Origin: Vibrio sp. RE86
Lineage (GTDB): Bacteria > Pseudomonadota > Gammaproteobacteria > Enterobacterales > Vibrionaceae
Reading direction: 5' to 3'
Assembly (NCBI RefSeq): GCF_013114545.1
Contig: NZ_VTXI01000004.1
Location: 62,001-126,000 of the forward strand
DNA length: 64,000 nt
Of the stretch, positions 26,555-35,449 are shown in pieces (position 1 is the first letter of the stretch; each line of letters starts with the position of its first letter). The translations under genes were made by a program, and so were the position numbers. The notes beneath the pieces are model-generated. The model did no database searches. It was not told the origin of the DNA and was given only the letters and a program-made list of their open reading frames with translations.

Positions 26555-26716
26555 TACCAATCTGAATAAATAAGTGATCAGATAATTGCGTAGAAAGAAT
26601 CGCTTAGAGCAAGGCATAGATTGCAGCTAGCTAGTTGACCTACCTACAAAATCTATAACGAAGCTATTAGCGATTTTAGCAAGCAAGAATGACCAGGTAT
26701 TTATTTAGGTTGGTAT
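26554..26716. repeat. Palindromic intergenic repeat, MITE-like, about 163 bp
   Basis: The ends are imperfect inverted repeats: ATACCAATCTGAATAAATA (26554-26572) against TATTTATTTAGGTTGGTAT (26698-26716), 17 of 19 matching. Inside, AATCGCT pairs with AGCGATT, and ATAGATT with AATCTAT, around an AGCTAGCT centre, so the whole element can fold into one long hairpin. I recall similar TTGGTAT-ended palindromes scattered in Vibrio intergenic regions. No ORF inside. The left end overlaps the TAA stop of the upstream beta-barrel gene. Confidence 0.75.
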
Positions 26717-26771
26717 AATAATTCGGTGAAAAGCGAGAAGGCCGAATGCACTCTCGCTCAACGACGATGGC

Positions 26772-27191
26772 CTAAAAGTTATATTTAATGCCTAGTGCAC
26801 CACCGATTTGTAACTCTGGGCCTGAGTAGAGATTGAGTTCAGGGTGAACTTGACCATACATCTCCCAGCCTTGGCTGATATCCCATTTTAAGCCCAGTGG
26901 AACGCGAGCTCCAAACTCTTTACCTTCCCATTCACTCCAACCACCCACACCTACGTACCATGACACTGGGGTATTCCCCTCAAACTCACCGCGCTGCAAG
27001 ATATAGTCAAACGCCGCTCCATCATTACCTAGTGTAAAGCGGTAACTATTATCAAGCTCAACCACTACGCTCAATTGTTGGTCTACGACCATACCTATCG
27101 ATAGATCGGTCGCTTCAGGTTCATTGGCGAATACGTTCGGACTAAGTACAAGCAAAGAGGCAGGGACAATCGACAAACCTAACTTTTTCAT
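26772..27191 (-). CDS. Small exported beta-barrel-like protein
   Basis: 139 residues, not recognised as a named gene. A signal peptide (MKKLGLSIVPASLLVLSPNVFA) precedes a mature part of short amphipathic strands, with WYVGVGGWSEWEGKEFG and PLGLKWDISQGWEMYG, ending in GIKYNF with a terminal Phe. This fits a small outer-membrane barrel. It is convergent with the other barrel gene across the palindromic repeat; the two may be functionally related, but the sequences show only class resemblance. Confidence 0.65.
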   Translation of the reverse strand: MKKLGLSIVPASLLVLSPNVFANEPEATDLSIGMVVDQQLSVVVELDNSYRFTLGNDGAAFDYILQRGEFEGNTPVSWYVGVGGWSEWEGKEFGARVPLGLKWDISQGWEMYGQVHPELNLYSGPELQIGGALGIKYNF

Positions 27192-27335
27192 ATCTGGCTA
27201 TTCCTATGCACAAAATAAAACAGCGTACAATTATTCAGAAATGTAGGAAAAAGATGTCAGGAAAAGGTGAAAAGAAACGGAGAAGAAGCCCAATGTAGGA
27301 AGTGACATTTCTTTATCAGTATCTCTTAAACATGA

Positions 27336-27365
27336 AAACAAAAAAGGAGGCCGAAGCCTCCTTTT
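27336..27365 (-). terminator. Rho-independent terminator after ptsG
   Basis: 10-bp stem AAAAGGAGGC / GCCTCCTTTT with a TTCG tetraloop on the minus strand, then TTTTGTTTTC. Confidence 0.9.
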
Positions 27366-27382
27366 ATCACAATGGTAAGTGA

Positions 27383-28813
27383 TTAACCGTTAGTACGGAT
27401 CCACTCGTCCATTTCAGTTTTTAGGTTGTCAGACTTAGTACCGAAGATAGCCTGAACACCACCTGCTACAACCACTACGCCAGCTGCGCCTAGTTGTTTC
27501 AGTTTGTCTTGGTCAACAGCTTCTGTGTCAGCTACAGCAACACGTAGACGAGTGATACATGCGTCTAGACCAGTGATGTTAGCTTTGCCGCCGAATGCTG
27601 CAACTAGCTCACCTGCCATGTCTGAACCAGAAGTCGCCACTGCTTCTTCAGATTCGTCTTCACGACCTGGAGTTTTAAGGTCCATAGCTTTGATTACAGC
27701 GCGGAATACTACGTAGTAGATTGCTGCGTAAACAAGACCAGTTACAACCATTAGGCCAATCTTCTGAGAGTTGCCTGACAGTACTAGGAAGTCGATTAGA
27801 CCGTGTGAGAACGAAGTACCGTGTACGAAACCTAGAGTGTTAGCAACTACGTATGCAGAACCCGCTAGTAGAGCGTGGATTCCGTATAGTACAGGAGCAA
27901 CGAATAGGAATGAGAATTCGATTGGCTCTGTGATACCTGTTAGGAATGAAGTCAGTGCAGCAGATGCCATGATACCCATTACTTTCGCACGGTTCTCTGG
28001 CTTAGCAGAGTGAGCGATAGCAATAGCAGCAGCTGGTAGACCGAACATCTTGAACATGTAACCACCCGCTAGCTGACCGAAGCCATTACCAGCAGCACGA
28101 GATGCTTCATCAGCAACTAGGTAACAAGTTAGTACGCCGTTTTGAGTTTCGCCTGCAGCGTTAACACAAGTACCTGCTTCGAAGAAGAATGGTACGTTCC
28201 ATACGTGGTGTAGACCGAATGGAATTAGAGAACGCTCAACGATACCGTAAATACCGAACGCAACCTGTGGGTTCTGGTGTGCAGCCCAATCAGAGAAAGA
28301 TGCGATCGCGCCGCCAATTGGTGGCCATACAATAGATAGAAGGATACCAAGACCGATAGCTGAGAAACCAGTGATGATTGGCACTGCACGCTTACCAGCG
28401 AAGAAGCCTAGGTATTCTGGAAGTTGAATCTTGAAGAAACGGTTGAATGCCCAAGCAGCAACACCACCGACTAGGATACCACCTAGTACGCCAGTATCGA
28501 TTTTCTCAACACCCATTACGCCAGCCATAACTGCTAAAGTTGCCGTCATGATGCCGTAACCAACGATTGCAGCAAGACCTGCAACACCGTCGTTGTTAGT
28601 AAAGCCAAGTGCTACACCTACAGCAAATAGCAGAGCCATTTGACCGAATACTGAGCCACCCGCTTGTTCCATTAGATTTGAAACGATTTCTGGAATGAAA
28701 CCTAGGTCGGCCGCACCAACACCAAGTAGGATACCTGCAACTGGTAACACTGATACTGGCAGCATCAGAGACTTACCAACTTTCTGCAGGCTAGCAAAAA
28801 GGTTCTTAAACAT
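27383..28813 (-). CDS. ptsG: PTS glucose-specific EIICB component
   Basis: 476 residues, one fewer than E. coli PtsG. The EIIC domain (residues 1-380) starts [20 protein letters not shown] and contains [15 protein letters not shown] and the conserved [13 protein letters not shown]. The EIIB domain carries the phospho-Cys in DACITRLR (Cys419). It imports and phosphorylates glucose with Crr as EIIA and, when dephosphorylated, recruits Mlc, whose gene is nearby. AGGAG lies seven bases before the ATG. The 460-base upstream region has operator-like dyads. Confidence 0.95.
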   Translation of the reverse strand: MFKNLFASLQKVGKSLMLPVSVLPVAGILLGVGAADLGFIPEIVSNLMEQAGGSVFGQMALLFAVGVALGFTNNDGVAGLAAIVGYGIMTATLAVMAGVMGVEKIDTGVLGGILVGGVAAWAFNRFFKIQLPEYLGFFAGKRAVPIITGFSAIGLGILLSIVWPPIGGAIASFSDWAAHQNPQVAFGIYGIVERSLIPFGLHHVWNVPFFFEAGTCVNAAGETQNGVLTCYLVADEASRAAGNGFGQLAGGYMFKMFGLPAAAIAIAHSAKPENRAKVMGIMASAALTSFLTGITEPIEFSFLFVAPVLYGIHALLAGSAYVVANTLGFVHGTSFSHGLIDFLVLSGNSQKIGLMVVTGLVYAAIYYVVFRAVIKAMDLKTPGREDESEEAVATSGSDMAGELVAAFGGKANITGLDACITRLRVAVADTEAVDQDKLKQLGAAGVVVVAGGVQAIFGTKSDNLKTEMDEWIRTNG

Positions 28814-28974
28814 GTTTATGCTCCTGAAAAGTTATTAGAATTGTTGGGTTCTAACGGCACACCCCCGTAGCCTTAAATGTTAGCACCCAAAGAAAATGTA
28901 ACCACTTATGACAGTATATTTTCTGCCTCTAAATATATTGTCCGCTTGTCAAACTTTCTAGCCAGTTACGAAAT

Positions 28975-28989
28975 TTAGTTTCAAACTAA
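28975..28989. promoter_or_regulatory. Palindrome upstream of ptsG, operator candidate
   Basis: Perfect 15-bp palindrome TTAGTTT-C-AAACTAA, about 170 bp before the ptsG start. The binding protein is unknown; it is not a textbook Mlc site. Confidence 0.4.
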
Positions 28990-29015
28990 TAGATAGATCA
29001 CAATCCAAATTGGCA

Positions 29016-29031
29016 TTTGAAATGGATTACA
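29016..29031. promoter_or_regulatory. CRP site candidate upstream of ptsG
   Basis: TTTGA-AATGGA-TTACA, 8 of 10 consensus positions. About 210 bp upstream of the ptsG ATG, which needs a distant promoter to make sense. Confidence 0.35.
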
Positions 29032-29212
29032 ACACCATAACTTGTTGATTAAATGAAAAATAATCTCAAAAACGATTAATTTTGATGGGTAAATAAAATA
29101 GATGCAGTTGTTATTTTATGTAACAAAATTACATCGACATCTTTTTTAACTCTCAAGTTCAACATTTTTAGTGAACAATGCCATTTAAACGCTTGCGCGT
29201 GATTTAGGTTAC

Positions 29213-29236
29213 AAAAAAAAGGGGCCAAAGCCCCTT
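29213..29236 (-). terminator. Rho-independent terminator after the lipoprotein gene
   Basis: 7-bp stem AAGGGGC / GCCCCTT (29219-29225, 29230-29236), 4-base loop, then a run of T on the minus strand. Confidence 0.85.
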
Positions 29237-29273
29237 AATTAGTAAAAACTTAATTTACTTTTGTAATTATCTT

Positions 29274-31187
29274 TTAGAAGTCGATACTCCCGCTTCTTGA
29301 GAGTAGCGTCCACTCCTTAGAGAACAAGCTTGGTGTTTGATAGAACCAAAGGTAATGCGTTAAATACTTTTTGCCACATGGATAAGGGAACCAACGGCGT
29401 TTACACCACTTCACCTTACGAATTTCTGCAAATAAGCCAAACTTACCGTTAATCGCATCTAATTCATCGGTCAACGAGATGTTGTAGCCAACCGAGCCCG
29501 AAACGGCATTACCAGCACCGATAGTAATCTTGTCTAGACCAACTGAAGACTCTAAAGCAAAGAGGTTTTCAATTAGGTTCAATCTTGCTTCTAGGCCGGC
29601 AAAAATCTTATTCCCTAACAACGAGAATCCACCTCTCGCTCTCACTGCGAACGCAGCAGAGAACAAGTCGCCTTCAGCAAAGATCCCTAGGCTACGATAA
29701 CCTGTCTCAAACGATCCTGATATTGCACCGACAACGCCAGCACTCAACGTAATGGGAACGGGACCTACAAAAATCTTTTTAGTAATTAAGTCCTTTGATT
29801 TCTCCCACTCTTTTTCAAATCCGTAAGACCAAGTAGGGAGGTTATTATCATCGTCAGACTTACCACCTTCATCATCTCCACCAATTTCAACAACAGTCGC
29901 ATTAAGAAGGACTAATTCAGCCTCTAGCCCCGTTTCATCAAGAAGAAAGGCTCCCGCTTCTAGTTCTGCGCCAAAAATAGTATTTCTAGCATTAAATAAC
30001 GTTACCGTTGCTTCACCAGCTGCTGTGACAGCACCACCAGCACGTAACGGGTCTAAAACAGCCCCGCCTTCCAAGCTCAGGCCAATTGCCGCTTTCTTAG
30101 GGTTACCAAAAGATTTATCGAAAGAGCGTTCACGAGAAATACTAGAGCTGCTAAATCCACTGCTGTGAGCCTTCACACCAAGGCCGCTTGAACCTCCATC
30201 ATCCTCCATTTCTTGAAATACGTAGTATGGAATGGTGACTTCTCTCGTGACCGCTGCTAGCTCATCTTCTGGAGTTTTAACCGTAAACTTAAATTCGAGA
30301 TCATTAGCATAATCAGCCATGTTGGAGGCGTAATTATCGCTTATCTCTTGCTTATCACTTTCGGAGAGTTGGATGTCGAAACCAATAAAGTGCTCATTGG
30401 TGTTTTCACCGAAGAAGCAAGAAAGAGACTCCTCGTAACTCTTCGTCCCATCATCATGATTCACTAAAAACGTAACCGGCGAGTTACTAATAGATGTCCC
30501 AGGAACCGTCACAGTTGCTTCAACCAATAACTCAGAGCTTGTCGAGCCAGAGCTACGGAGCTCAATAAAACCAACAATGTCACTCATCATCTCTGATTCG
30601 GACATATTGTTCTTATGATCCAAAGTGACCGCGTTACCACTGAATTCAAGTTCATCAATCATTAACGAATTGTCTGGGTCTGCTTCAACTGAAACCATTG
30701 AATATGCATACATTTCAGAAGTATCGTCTTGATACTGTTCGACCATTTCATCGGTAGGCCAGTTATCCTCTTCGTTCGTTTCGGCAAGCTCCTCCAACGG
30801 GTCGATCATAGCTATGATCATATAATCACCAGCCATTTTAACGTCAGATGGGATCACTAGCTCTGCACTTTTCTTCAACGTACCCGTCGACTCAATCGAG
30901 ATAATGTCTGACATGATTAAATGCGAATCACCAATCTCCGTTTCAGTGTCCGAATCAGAGAGAGCATTAACATCGCTATCTAATACTGCATAAAAGTCGA
31001 TTCGTGTCTCAATACCAGAGTAACCCTCTACCTCAACATCATATTCGACATTCACAGTACTTTTAGCTTTTAAGTCGGTGTCACCCACTCTAAGAGAGCT
31101 AATCTTCAAGTTACCCGATTGATCTTCTTCCCCACACCCTGACAATAATGCGAGTGAAACAAGGCTTGCGATCCATGTTTTCTTCAT
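29274..31187 (-). CDS. Large lipoprotein with CARDB-like N-terminal domain, unknown function
   Basis: 637 residues. The signal peptide ends in lipobox LLSGC (Cys18), followed by GEED; Gly rather than Asp at +2 predicts outer-membrane sorting. Residues about 28-170 look like a CARDB-type adhesion/Ig-like domain (paired strands, then LEELAETNEEDNW). Residues about 370-600 are long runs of amphipathic beta strand with Gly and Ala, for example GLSLEGGAVLDPLRAGGAV, and RSLGIFAEGDLFSAAF. An acidic, Asp-rich linker lies near residue 450. Cys residues occur in KWCKRRWFPYPCGKK near the end. I do not recognise a named family. It follows the HEAT-repeat gene by 23 bases, probably in one operon. Confidence 0.75.
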   Translation of the reverse strand: MKKTWIASLVSLALLSGCGEEDQSGNLKISSLRVGDTDLKAKSTVNVEYDVEVEGYSGIETRIDFYAVLDSDVNALSDSDTETEIGDSHLIMSDIISIESTGTLKKSAELVIPSDVKMAGDYMIIAMIDPLEELAETNEEDNWPTDEMVEQYQDDTSEMYAYSMVSVEADPDNSLMIDELEFSGNAVTLDHKNNMSESEMMSDIVGFIELRSSGSTSSELLVEATVTVPGTSISNSPVTFLVNHDDGTKSYEESLSCFFGENTNEHFIGFDIQLSESDKQEISDNYASNMADYANDLEFKFTVKTPEDELAAVTREVTIPYYVFQEMEDDGGSSGLGVKAHSSGFSSSSISRERSFDKSFGNPKKAAIGLSLEGGAVLDPLRAGGAVTAAGEATVTLFNARNTIFGAELEAGAFLLDETGLEAELVLLNATVVEIGGDDEGGKSDDDNNLPTWSYGFEKEWEKSKDLITKKIFVGPVPITLSAGVVGAISGSFETGYRSLGIFAEGDLFSAAFAVRARGGFSLLGNKIFAGLEARLNLIENLFALESSVGLDKITIGAGNAVSGSVGYNISLTDELDAINGKFGLFAEIRKVKWCKRRWFPYPCGKKYLTHYLWFYQTPSLFSKEWTLLSRSGSIDF

Positions 31188-31210
31188 ACTATATCCTTAT
31201 GACTTTTAGA

Positions 31211-32869
31211 TTATTTTTCGATGACATCAACGATTGCTTGGAAATTTTTTCTCGACCTTTCTGTTGCCAACATTTTGCGAAGTTCTTCTTGAACGACATC
31301 GGTGTGTTGGTCTTGATGGCCTAGAGCTTCTATTGCTGAGTACCTTAATTGGTCATTGTCATTACGGGCAGCTAAGTCTAGAAGCGTCCCTACAACTTCT
31401 TCCTCAAGCTCATAGCTCCCTAGTGACTGAACAACTTCGTTAATTACAGATGGGTTACTTGACGAATGAAGCATATCCTCCAAGGTTTCCTGTGCTTTTT
31501 CTGAAGTCAGTTTTCCTAATGATTTGGCAACATTCCTTTGAACATACACAGACGAATCGTCATGATATGAAGATATAAGGTCGATATTCTTTTCATCGGC
31601 GGTGTTCGTCAGGCTGGTAATAAATTTAGCTTTTTCGTTAGGGTTATCTGATTCAGTTAAACGAGTCGAGAGTAGATCGTTAAGCTTCTTTACCTCTTCT
31701 CCGTCGCGATATTGAACCATTGACCCTAAAGCGAGCAGATAACTATTATTGATGTCCCTATCTAGGCTAATTCCAACATTGAGTAACGCCTCTAACTCTG
31801 TGTAAGTTTTACGCGATATCTCGCCCTCACCTTGCAACAACGCCTGAGTGACGAGAAATTTCGTGTTGTCAGATACCGATTCTTCACCCAAAAGGTACGT
31901 TATAATCGAATGGCTAAAAGAGTTGTCGACAATACCCAACGAATGGTAGAAACGCATTGCATCTCGATTAGTAAAAGAGTCCTCTGCTAAATACTCTTTA
32001 ATTCCATCGAGAGCGTATTTTTTTTCATTTAGGAGAGCGGCAAGATCATAAGCGTCAATTGAAGAGAGGTCGCCCGTCATCAATAAGCTTAAAAGTTCTT
32101 TTTCATCTTGTTTGATCTCTAGCAAAGATGGCTTGGTTTCGACGTTTATAGGTGGCCAAGTATCAATATCTGATGACAACCCCCAAATAAGACCTTCAGT
32201 AATATCTTCCTTGTCAAAACTGTATTTTTGGGAGCTCTCTAAATAAAAATCCGAGTTATATTTAAATGTAAGCTGTTCCTTTCCCTGTCCTGATTCAAGT
32301 AGACATACACCATCCATCGCTTTGTGTTTAGATTGGTCCACAGTGATCGTCAATTCAGGATCTAAGCTATTGTATTTAGTTTTGTTTTTGCCATGAGCGC
32401 CTTCGCTGTAAGTAAAATCAGCCAAATAGTTTCCATTTGAATCATCTACTTTATCGTTCAGTTTCGAAGAGTATTGGAAGTAGTCAATCATCCCAATTAA
32501 TTGGTCTTTGCTCTCTTGCTTTAAGCCTTCTTGAAATTCAAAGCTTGTGAATAGGCCTGATTCTTCACGGATAGCGATAAATGGGTACTCTAGTTCATCG
32601 GCGCTATAGCTCTCTCCATCAGCCAAATACTCACCATCGATAAAATGAAACACCCACCTTTCCTCTGTACTATCTTCCGTTGGATGCAGTTTCTTTGCTT
32701 GTAGTGAACCGTTCAGAGTCAAATGTTGGTACGTTACTTGTTCGAAATAGAACTCTGATGTTGCAGCCACCGATATTGACCACTGAGCTTCACACACAGT
32801 TTCACTTGCAAAAGCTTGGCTAGCTAATAAAGCACTAAAACCCATCCACTTTTTATATCGACCAATCAA
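31211..32869 (-). CDS. Exported HEAT-repeat protein with beta-rich N-terminal domain
   Basis: 552 residues, function unknown. The start is probably a TTG at 32867-32869: it gives the signal peptide a basic start (IGRYKKW) and a cut after FASE-type residues near 22, while the ATG at 32845 would leave almost no n-region. Residues 25-235 are beta-rich, with a Cys pair near residues 26 and 197. From about residue 250 the protein is alpha-helical; the last 130 residues show HEAT repeats (VQRNVAKSLGKLTSEKAQETL, LRYSAIEALGHQ). This order recalls the N-terminal half of large lipid-transfer proteins (vitellogenin/MTP), which is a hypothesis only. Operon partner: the lipoprotein downstream. Confidence 0.75.
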   Translation of the reverse strand: MIGRYKKWMGFSALLASQAFASETVCEAQWSISVAATSEFYFEQVTYQHLTLNGSLQAKKLHPTEDSTEERWVFHFIDGEYLADGESYSADELEYPFIAIREESGLFTSFEFQEGLKQESKDQLIGMIDYFQYSSKLNDKVDDSNGNYLADFTYSEGAHGKNKTKYNSLDPELTITVDQSKHKAMDGVCLLESGQGKEQLTFKYNSDFYLESSQKYSFDKEDITEGLIWGLSSDIDTWPPINVETKPSLLEIKQDEKELLSLLMTGDLSSIDAYDLAALLNEKKYALDGIKEYLAEDSFTNRDAMRFYHSLGIVDNSFSHSIITYLLGEESVSDNTKFLVTQALLQGEGEISRKTYTELEALLNVGISLDRDINNSYLLALGSMVQYRDGEEVKKLNDLLSTRLTESDNPNEKAKFITSLTNTADEKNIDLISSYHDDSSVYVQRNVAKSLGKLTSEKAQETLEDMLHSSSNPSVINEVVQSLGSYELEEEVVGTLLDLAARNDNDQLRYSAIEALGHQDQHTDVVQEELRKMLATERSRKNFQAIVDVIEK

Positions 32870-32941
32870 ACCTCAAGCCTCTATGATTAGAAATTTACAA
32901 GACACCATACTATAAATGAAGTCAGTATATCCACTAATAAG

Positions 32942-32957
32942 CGTGACTTAGATCACC
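32942..32957. promoter_or_regulatory. CRP site candidate upstream of the HEAT-repeat/lipoprotein operon
   Basis: CGTGA-CTTAGA-TCACC contains a full GTGA-N6-TCAC core. It lies 73-88 bp before the HEAT gene start; a TATAGT -10-like hexamer is at 32914-32909 on the minus strand. Confidence 0.5.
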
Positions 32958-33025
32958 TTGCTAATAACAATAGAGTCATTAAATGGTAGTTAGTTGATAA
33001 ATGGGACAGTAACGAGAAGGCGAGA

Positions 33026-33053
33026 TAAAAAATGGCCAGAGAACTCTGGCCAT
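33026..33053 (-). terminator. Rho-independent terminator after the tatD-like gene
   Basis: Perfect 10-bp stem ATGGCCAGAG / CTCTGGCCAT (33032-33041, 33044-33053) with T residues following on the minus strand. Confidence 0.8.
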
Positions 33054-33089
33054 CTATATAAATATTAGATTGTTAAGTGGTTTGATAAA

Positions 33090-33863
33090 TCAGACTTTAT
33101 CTAAAAATAAACGACGGAAGTTTGCGGTCGTTGTTTTACCTACCTCGCTCAAAGAACATCCTTTTAGCTGAGAAATGTACGATGCTACCTCTACAACATA
33201 AGCAGGTTGGTTCTGTTTTCCTCGGTGAGGAACAGGAGCTAGGTACGGAGAGTCTGTTTCAATCAGCAGTCTTTCAAGCGGAAGCGCTTTGACCACTTCT
33301 TTCAGTTCTGTCGCCTGTCTAAACGTGACAATGCCTGAGATCGAGATATAAAAACCAAGCTCCATCGCCGCTTTGGCAAAAGGCAGGTCTTCAGTAAAGC
33401 AGTGAATAACCCCACCACACTTATCGGCATGACCATTCTTTAAAATTGCGAGAGTATCTTCACGTGCATTTCGAGTGTGGATGATCAGCGGCTTATTTAA
33501 CTTCACACCTAACTCGACCTGTTGCTCGAAACGGAGCTTTTGTAGATCGGCTGTTTCAGGTTGGTAGTGATAATCAAGGCCTGTTTCACCAATGGCAACG
33601 ACTCGAGGGTGCGCGGCGTATTCATGCAGTGTATCTAAGGCGAAATCGCTCTCTACGTCGAGAGGGTGCACACCACATGATGCGTAGACGTTCTCGAATG
33701 GCTCGATCATTTCGAGCATGTTTGGAAAAGAATCTAGCGTGACGCCAACAGACAGAAGCTCTGTTACATTAGCCGCTTTTGCTTTAGCAACAACATCTTC
33801 AATACCTGTATGCAAGTCTTGGTAATCTAGTTTGTCTAAATGACAGTGAGAATCTACGAACAT
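33090..33863 (-). CDS. ycfH: TatD-family metal-dependent hydrolase, YcfH
   Basis: 257 residues. Metal-binding and catalytic motifs of the TatD family are intact: DSHCHLD at the N-terminus, GETGLDYHY, IHTRNA, IHCFTEDL and ETDSPYLAP. It is probably a metal-dependent 3' exonuclease or deoxyribonuclease. The position after holB, with a 10-base overlap, identifies it as the YcfH member. Last gene of the pabC-mltG-tmk-holB-ycfH unit. In E. coli ptsG follows; here the HEAT/lipoprotein pair intervenes. Confidence 0.92.
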   Translation of the reverse strand: MFVDSHCHLDKLDYQDLHTGIEDVVAKAKAANVTELLSVGVTLDSFPNMLEMIEPFENVYASCGVHPLDVESDFALDTLHEYAAHPRVVAIGETGLDYHYQPETADLQKLRFEQQVELGVKLNKPLIIHTRNAREDTLAILKNGHADKCGGVIHCFTEDLPFAKAAMELGFYISISGIVTFRQATELKEVVKALPLERLLIETDSPYLAPVPHRGKQNQPAYVVEVASYISQLKGCSLSEVGKTTTANFRRLFLDKV

Positions 33864-34816
33864 GGTTCCTCGTAAAATTGAAATAGCCAGTCCATGATCA
33901 ATAACTCGGCATTCAAACCAGTGTGAAGCCTCAGTTGATCATTGAGTGTTAATAGTGTCTGAGCTTGAGAATAGAGTAGCTGATAATCACAAACTGTTGC
34001 CAGTTTCTTAGCTCCAGGCACAAAATCGTCAGTCGATAGACCATAGTGGACTTTTTGTGCGTCCGATAAGAGATACCACAACCAATTCAGCGACTCGCTT
34101 GGCTCTGACGCCAACTCTTTCGCTAATTTGACAGCATCACCTTGCTGCTGGCACCACTGAATGAACTCATGTTCAATGGCTTCGTAACGGCTGACTTTGT
34201 CCTGTTCAACAAACGCAAGCGTTGACAACGGAGCATTGCTGTTAAGATGAGCCGCATAAGCAGGTACAGAACCTTTGAACTGACCAGATAGCCATTGCGA
34301 AACAACGTCTGAGCTTGGCGCAGATAAGTGCCATTGCTGACAACGACTTGTTATGGTCGGCAGCAATGCATTCGCTCGATGTGTCACGAGCAAGAACATA
34401 CAACTCAATGAAGGTTCTTCTAACGTCTTTAGAAGCGCATTGGCAGCAGATTCATTCATAGCCTCAGCAGGCTCGATAATGAAAAGGCGCGTTCCAGACA
34501 GTTGAGAGGACTCTTGAGCAATTCGATTACACTGGCGAATTTGATCGACTGTGATCGACTTGCCCTCTTTTTCAGGCTTAACGACATGAAAGTCTGGGTG
34601 ACTGTTCGAGCTCATTAGTTGGCAACCATGACAAAAACCACACGCTTCTGCAGGGTAGTTCTGACACATAACTGCCTGACTAAATTGTTCGACTAACTGT
34701 TCTGCCCCCATCCCTTGGTTCGCAACCAAAAGAGAAGCATTAGAGAAGCGGTCAGCTTGTAAGTTTGCTTGCCATTCTTGCCAGAGTGGCGTTAACCACG
34801 GGTATAGCTCATTCAT
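33854..34816 (-). CDS. holB: DNA polymerase III delta' subunit
   Basis: 320 residues. An AAA+ clamp-loader subunit whose P-loop position is degenerate (ANQGMGAEQLVEQF), as in delta', which does not bind ATP. Four Cys for zinc are clear in CQNYPAEACGFCHGCQL. SRCQQWHL carries the SRC motif of clamp loaders. It helps open and load the beta clamp. Three-base gap after tmk and overlap with ycfH indicate tight co-transcription. Confidence 0.93.
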   Translation of the reverse strand: MNELYPWLTPLWQEWQANLQADRFSNASLLVANQGMGAEQLVEQFSQAVMCQNYPAEACGFCHGCQLMSSNSHPDFHVVKPEKEGKSITVDQIRQCNRIAQESSQLSGTRLFIIEPAEAMNESAANALLKTLEEPSLSCMFLLVTHRANALLPTITSRCQQWHLSAPSSDVVSQWLSGQFKGSVPAYAAHLNSNAPLSTLAFVEQDKVSRYEAIEHEFIQWCQQQGDAVKLAKELASEPSESLNWLWYLLSDAQKVHYGLSTDDFVPGAKKLATVCDYQLLYSQAQTLLTLNDQLRLHTGLNAELLIMDWLFQFYEEPCS

Positions 34817-34819
34817 AGC

Positions 34820-35449
34820 TTACGCTTGCACCCACGCAGCTAGAGCTTGAGTAATATCAGCAGCGACTTTCTCAATCTCTTGTTCTGCATTAATAATAAT
34901 GACTGATTCATCACTGTTCGCGAGCTCTAAGTAACGCTCGCGAGTGCGATCAAAGAAACCCATGTCCATCTTTTCGATACGATCGAGCTCCCCTCGCCCA
35001 CGAGCACGTTCAAGGCCAACACGTGGGTCAATATCAAGATAGATGGTGAGATCGGGTTTAAAGTCGCCTAGTGTGGTTTGTTTAAGCGCTGTCATCGTCT
35101 CTTTGGAGATTTGGCGACCACCACCTTGGTATGCTTGAGACGACATATCATGACGATCACCCACCACCCAAGTACCATCTGCTAGTGCAGGCTTGATAAC
35201 GTTCTCTACCAGTTGAACGCGAGCAGCATACATCATCAGAAGCTCTGTCATATCCTGTAGAGTTTCGCCTTCATGCTCCTGCTTAACAAGCGTTCTCAGC
35301 TTTTCAGCAAGTGCCGTACCGCCCGGCTCACGAGTGTTTTTAATCGACCCAATACCTGACTGCTTTAATGTTTCTAGTACAGCATTAATTGCCGTACTCT
35401 TACCTGCGCCTTCTAGGCCTTCAATTACGATGAATTTAGCGTTTGTCAT
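34820..35449 (-). CDS. tmk: Thymidylate kinase
   Basis: 209 residues. P-loop [21 protein letters not shown] for substrate binding, [18 protein letters not shown] (DRH motif) and lid region [12 protein letters not shown]. The arrangement of Arg in the lid and Gly in the P-loop is the bacterial (type II) form. It phosphorylates dTMP to dTDP. The ATG overlaps the stop of mltG by four bases. Confidence 0.96.
   Translation of the reverse strand: MTNAKFIVIEGLEGAGKSTAINAVLETLKQSGIGSIKNTREPGGTALAEKLRTLVKQEHEGETLQDMTELLMMYAARVQLVENVIKPALADGTWVVGDRHDMSSQAYQGGGRQISKETMTALKQTTLGDFKPDLTIYLDIDPRVGLERARGRGELDRIEKMDMGFFDRTRERYLELANSDESVIIINAEQEIEKVAADITQALAAWVQA

Larger units (their letters stand above)
28814..29212. 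other. ptsG upstream regulatory region
   Basis: About 400 very AT-rich bases without a recognisable gene. It holds the palindrome at 28975-28989 and the CRP-like box at 29016-29031. TTATTTTATG-TAACAAAATTA at 29111-29131 is a further loose Mlc-like dyad. The length of this leader is unusual for a single sugar gene. Confidence 0.5.
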
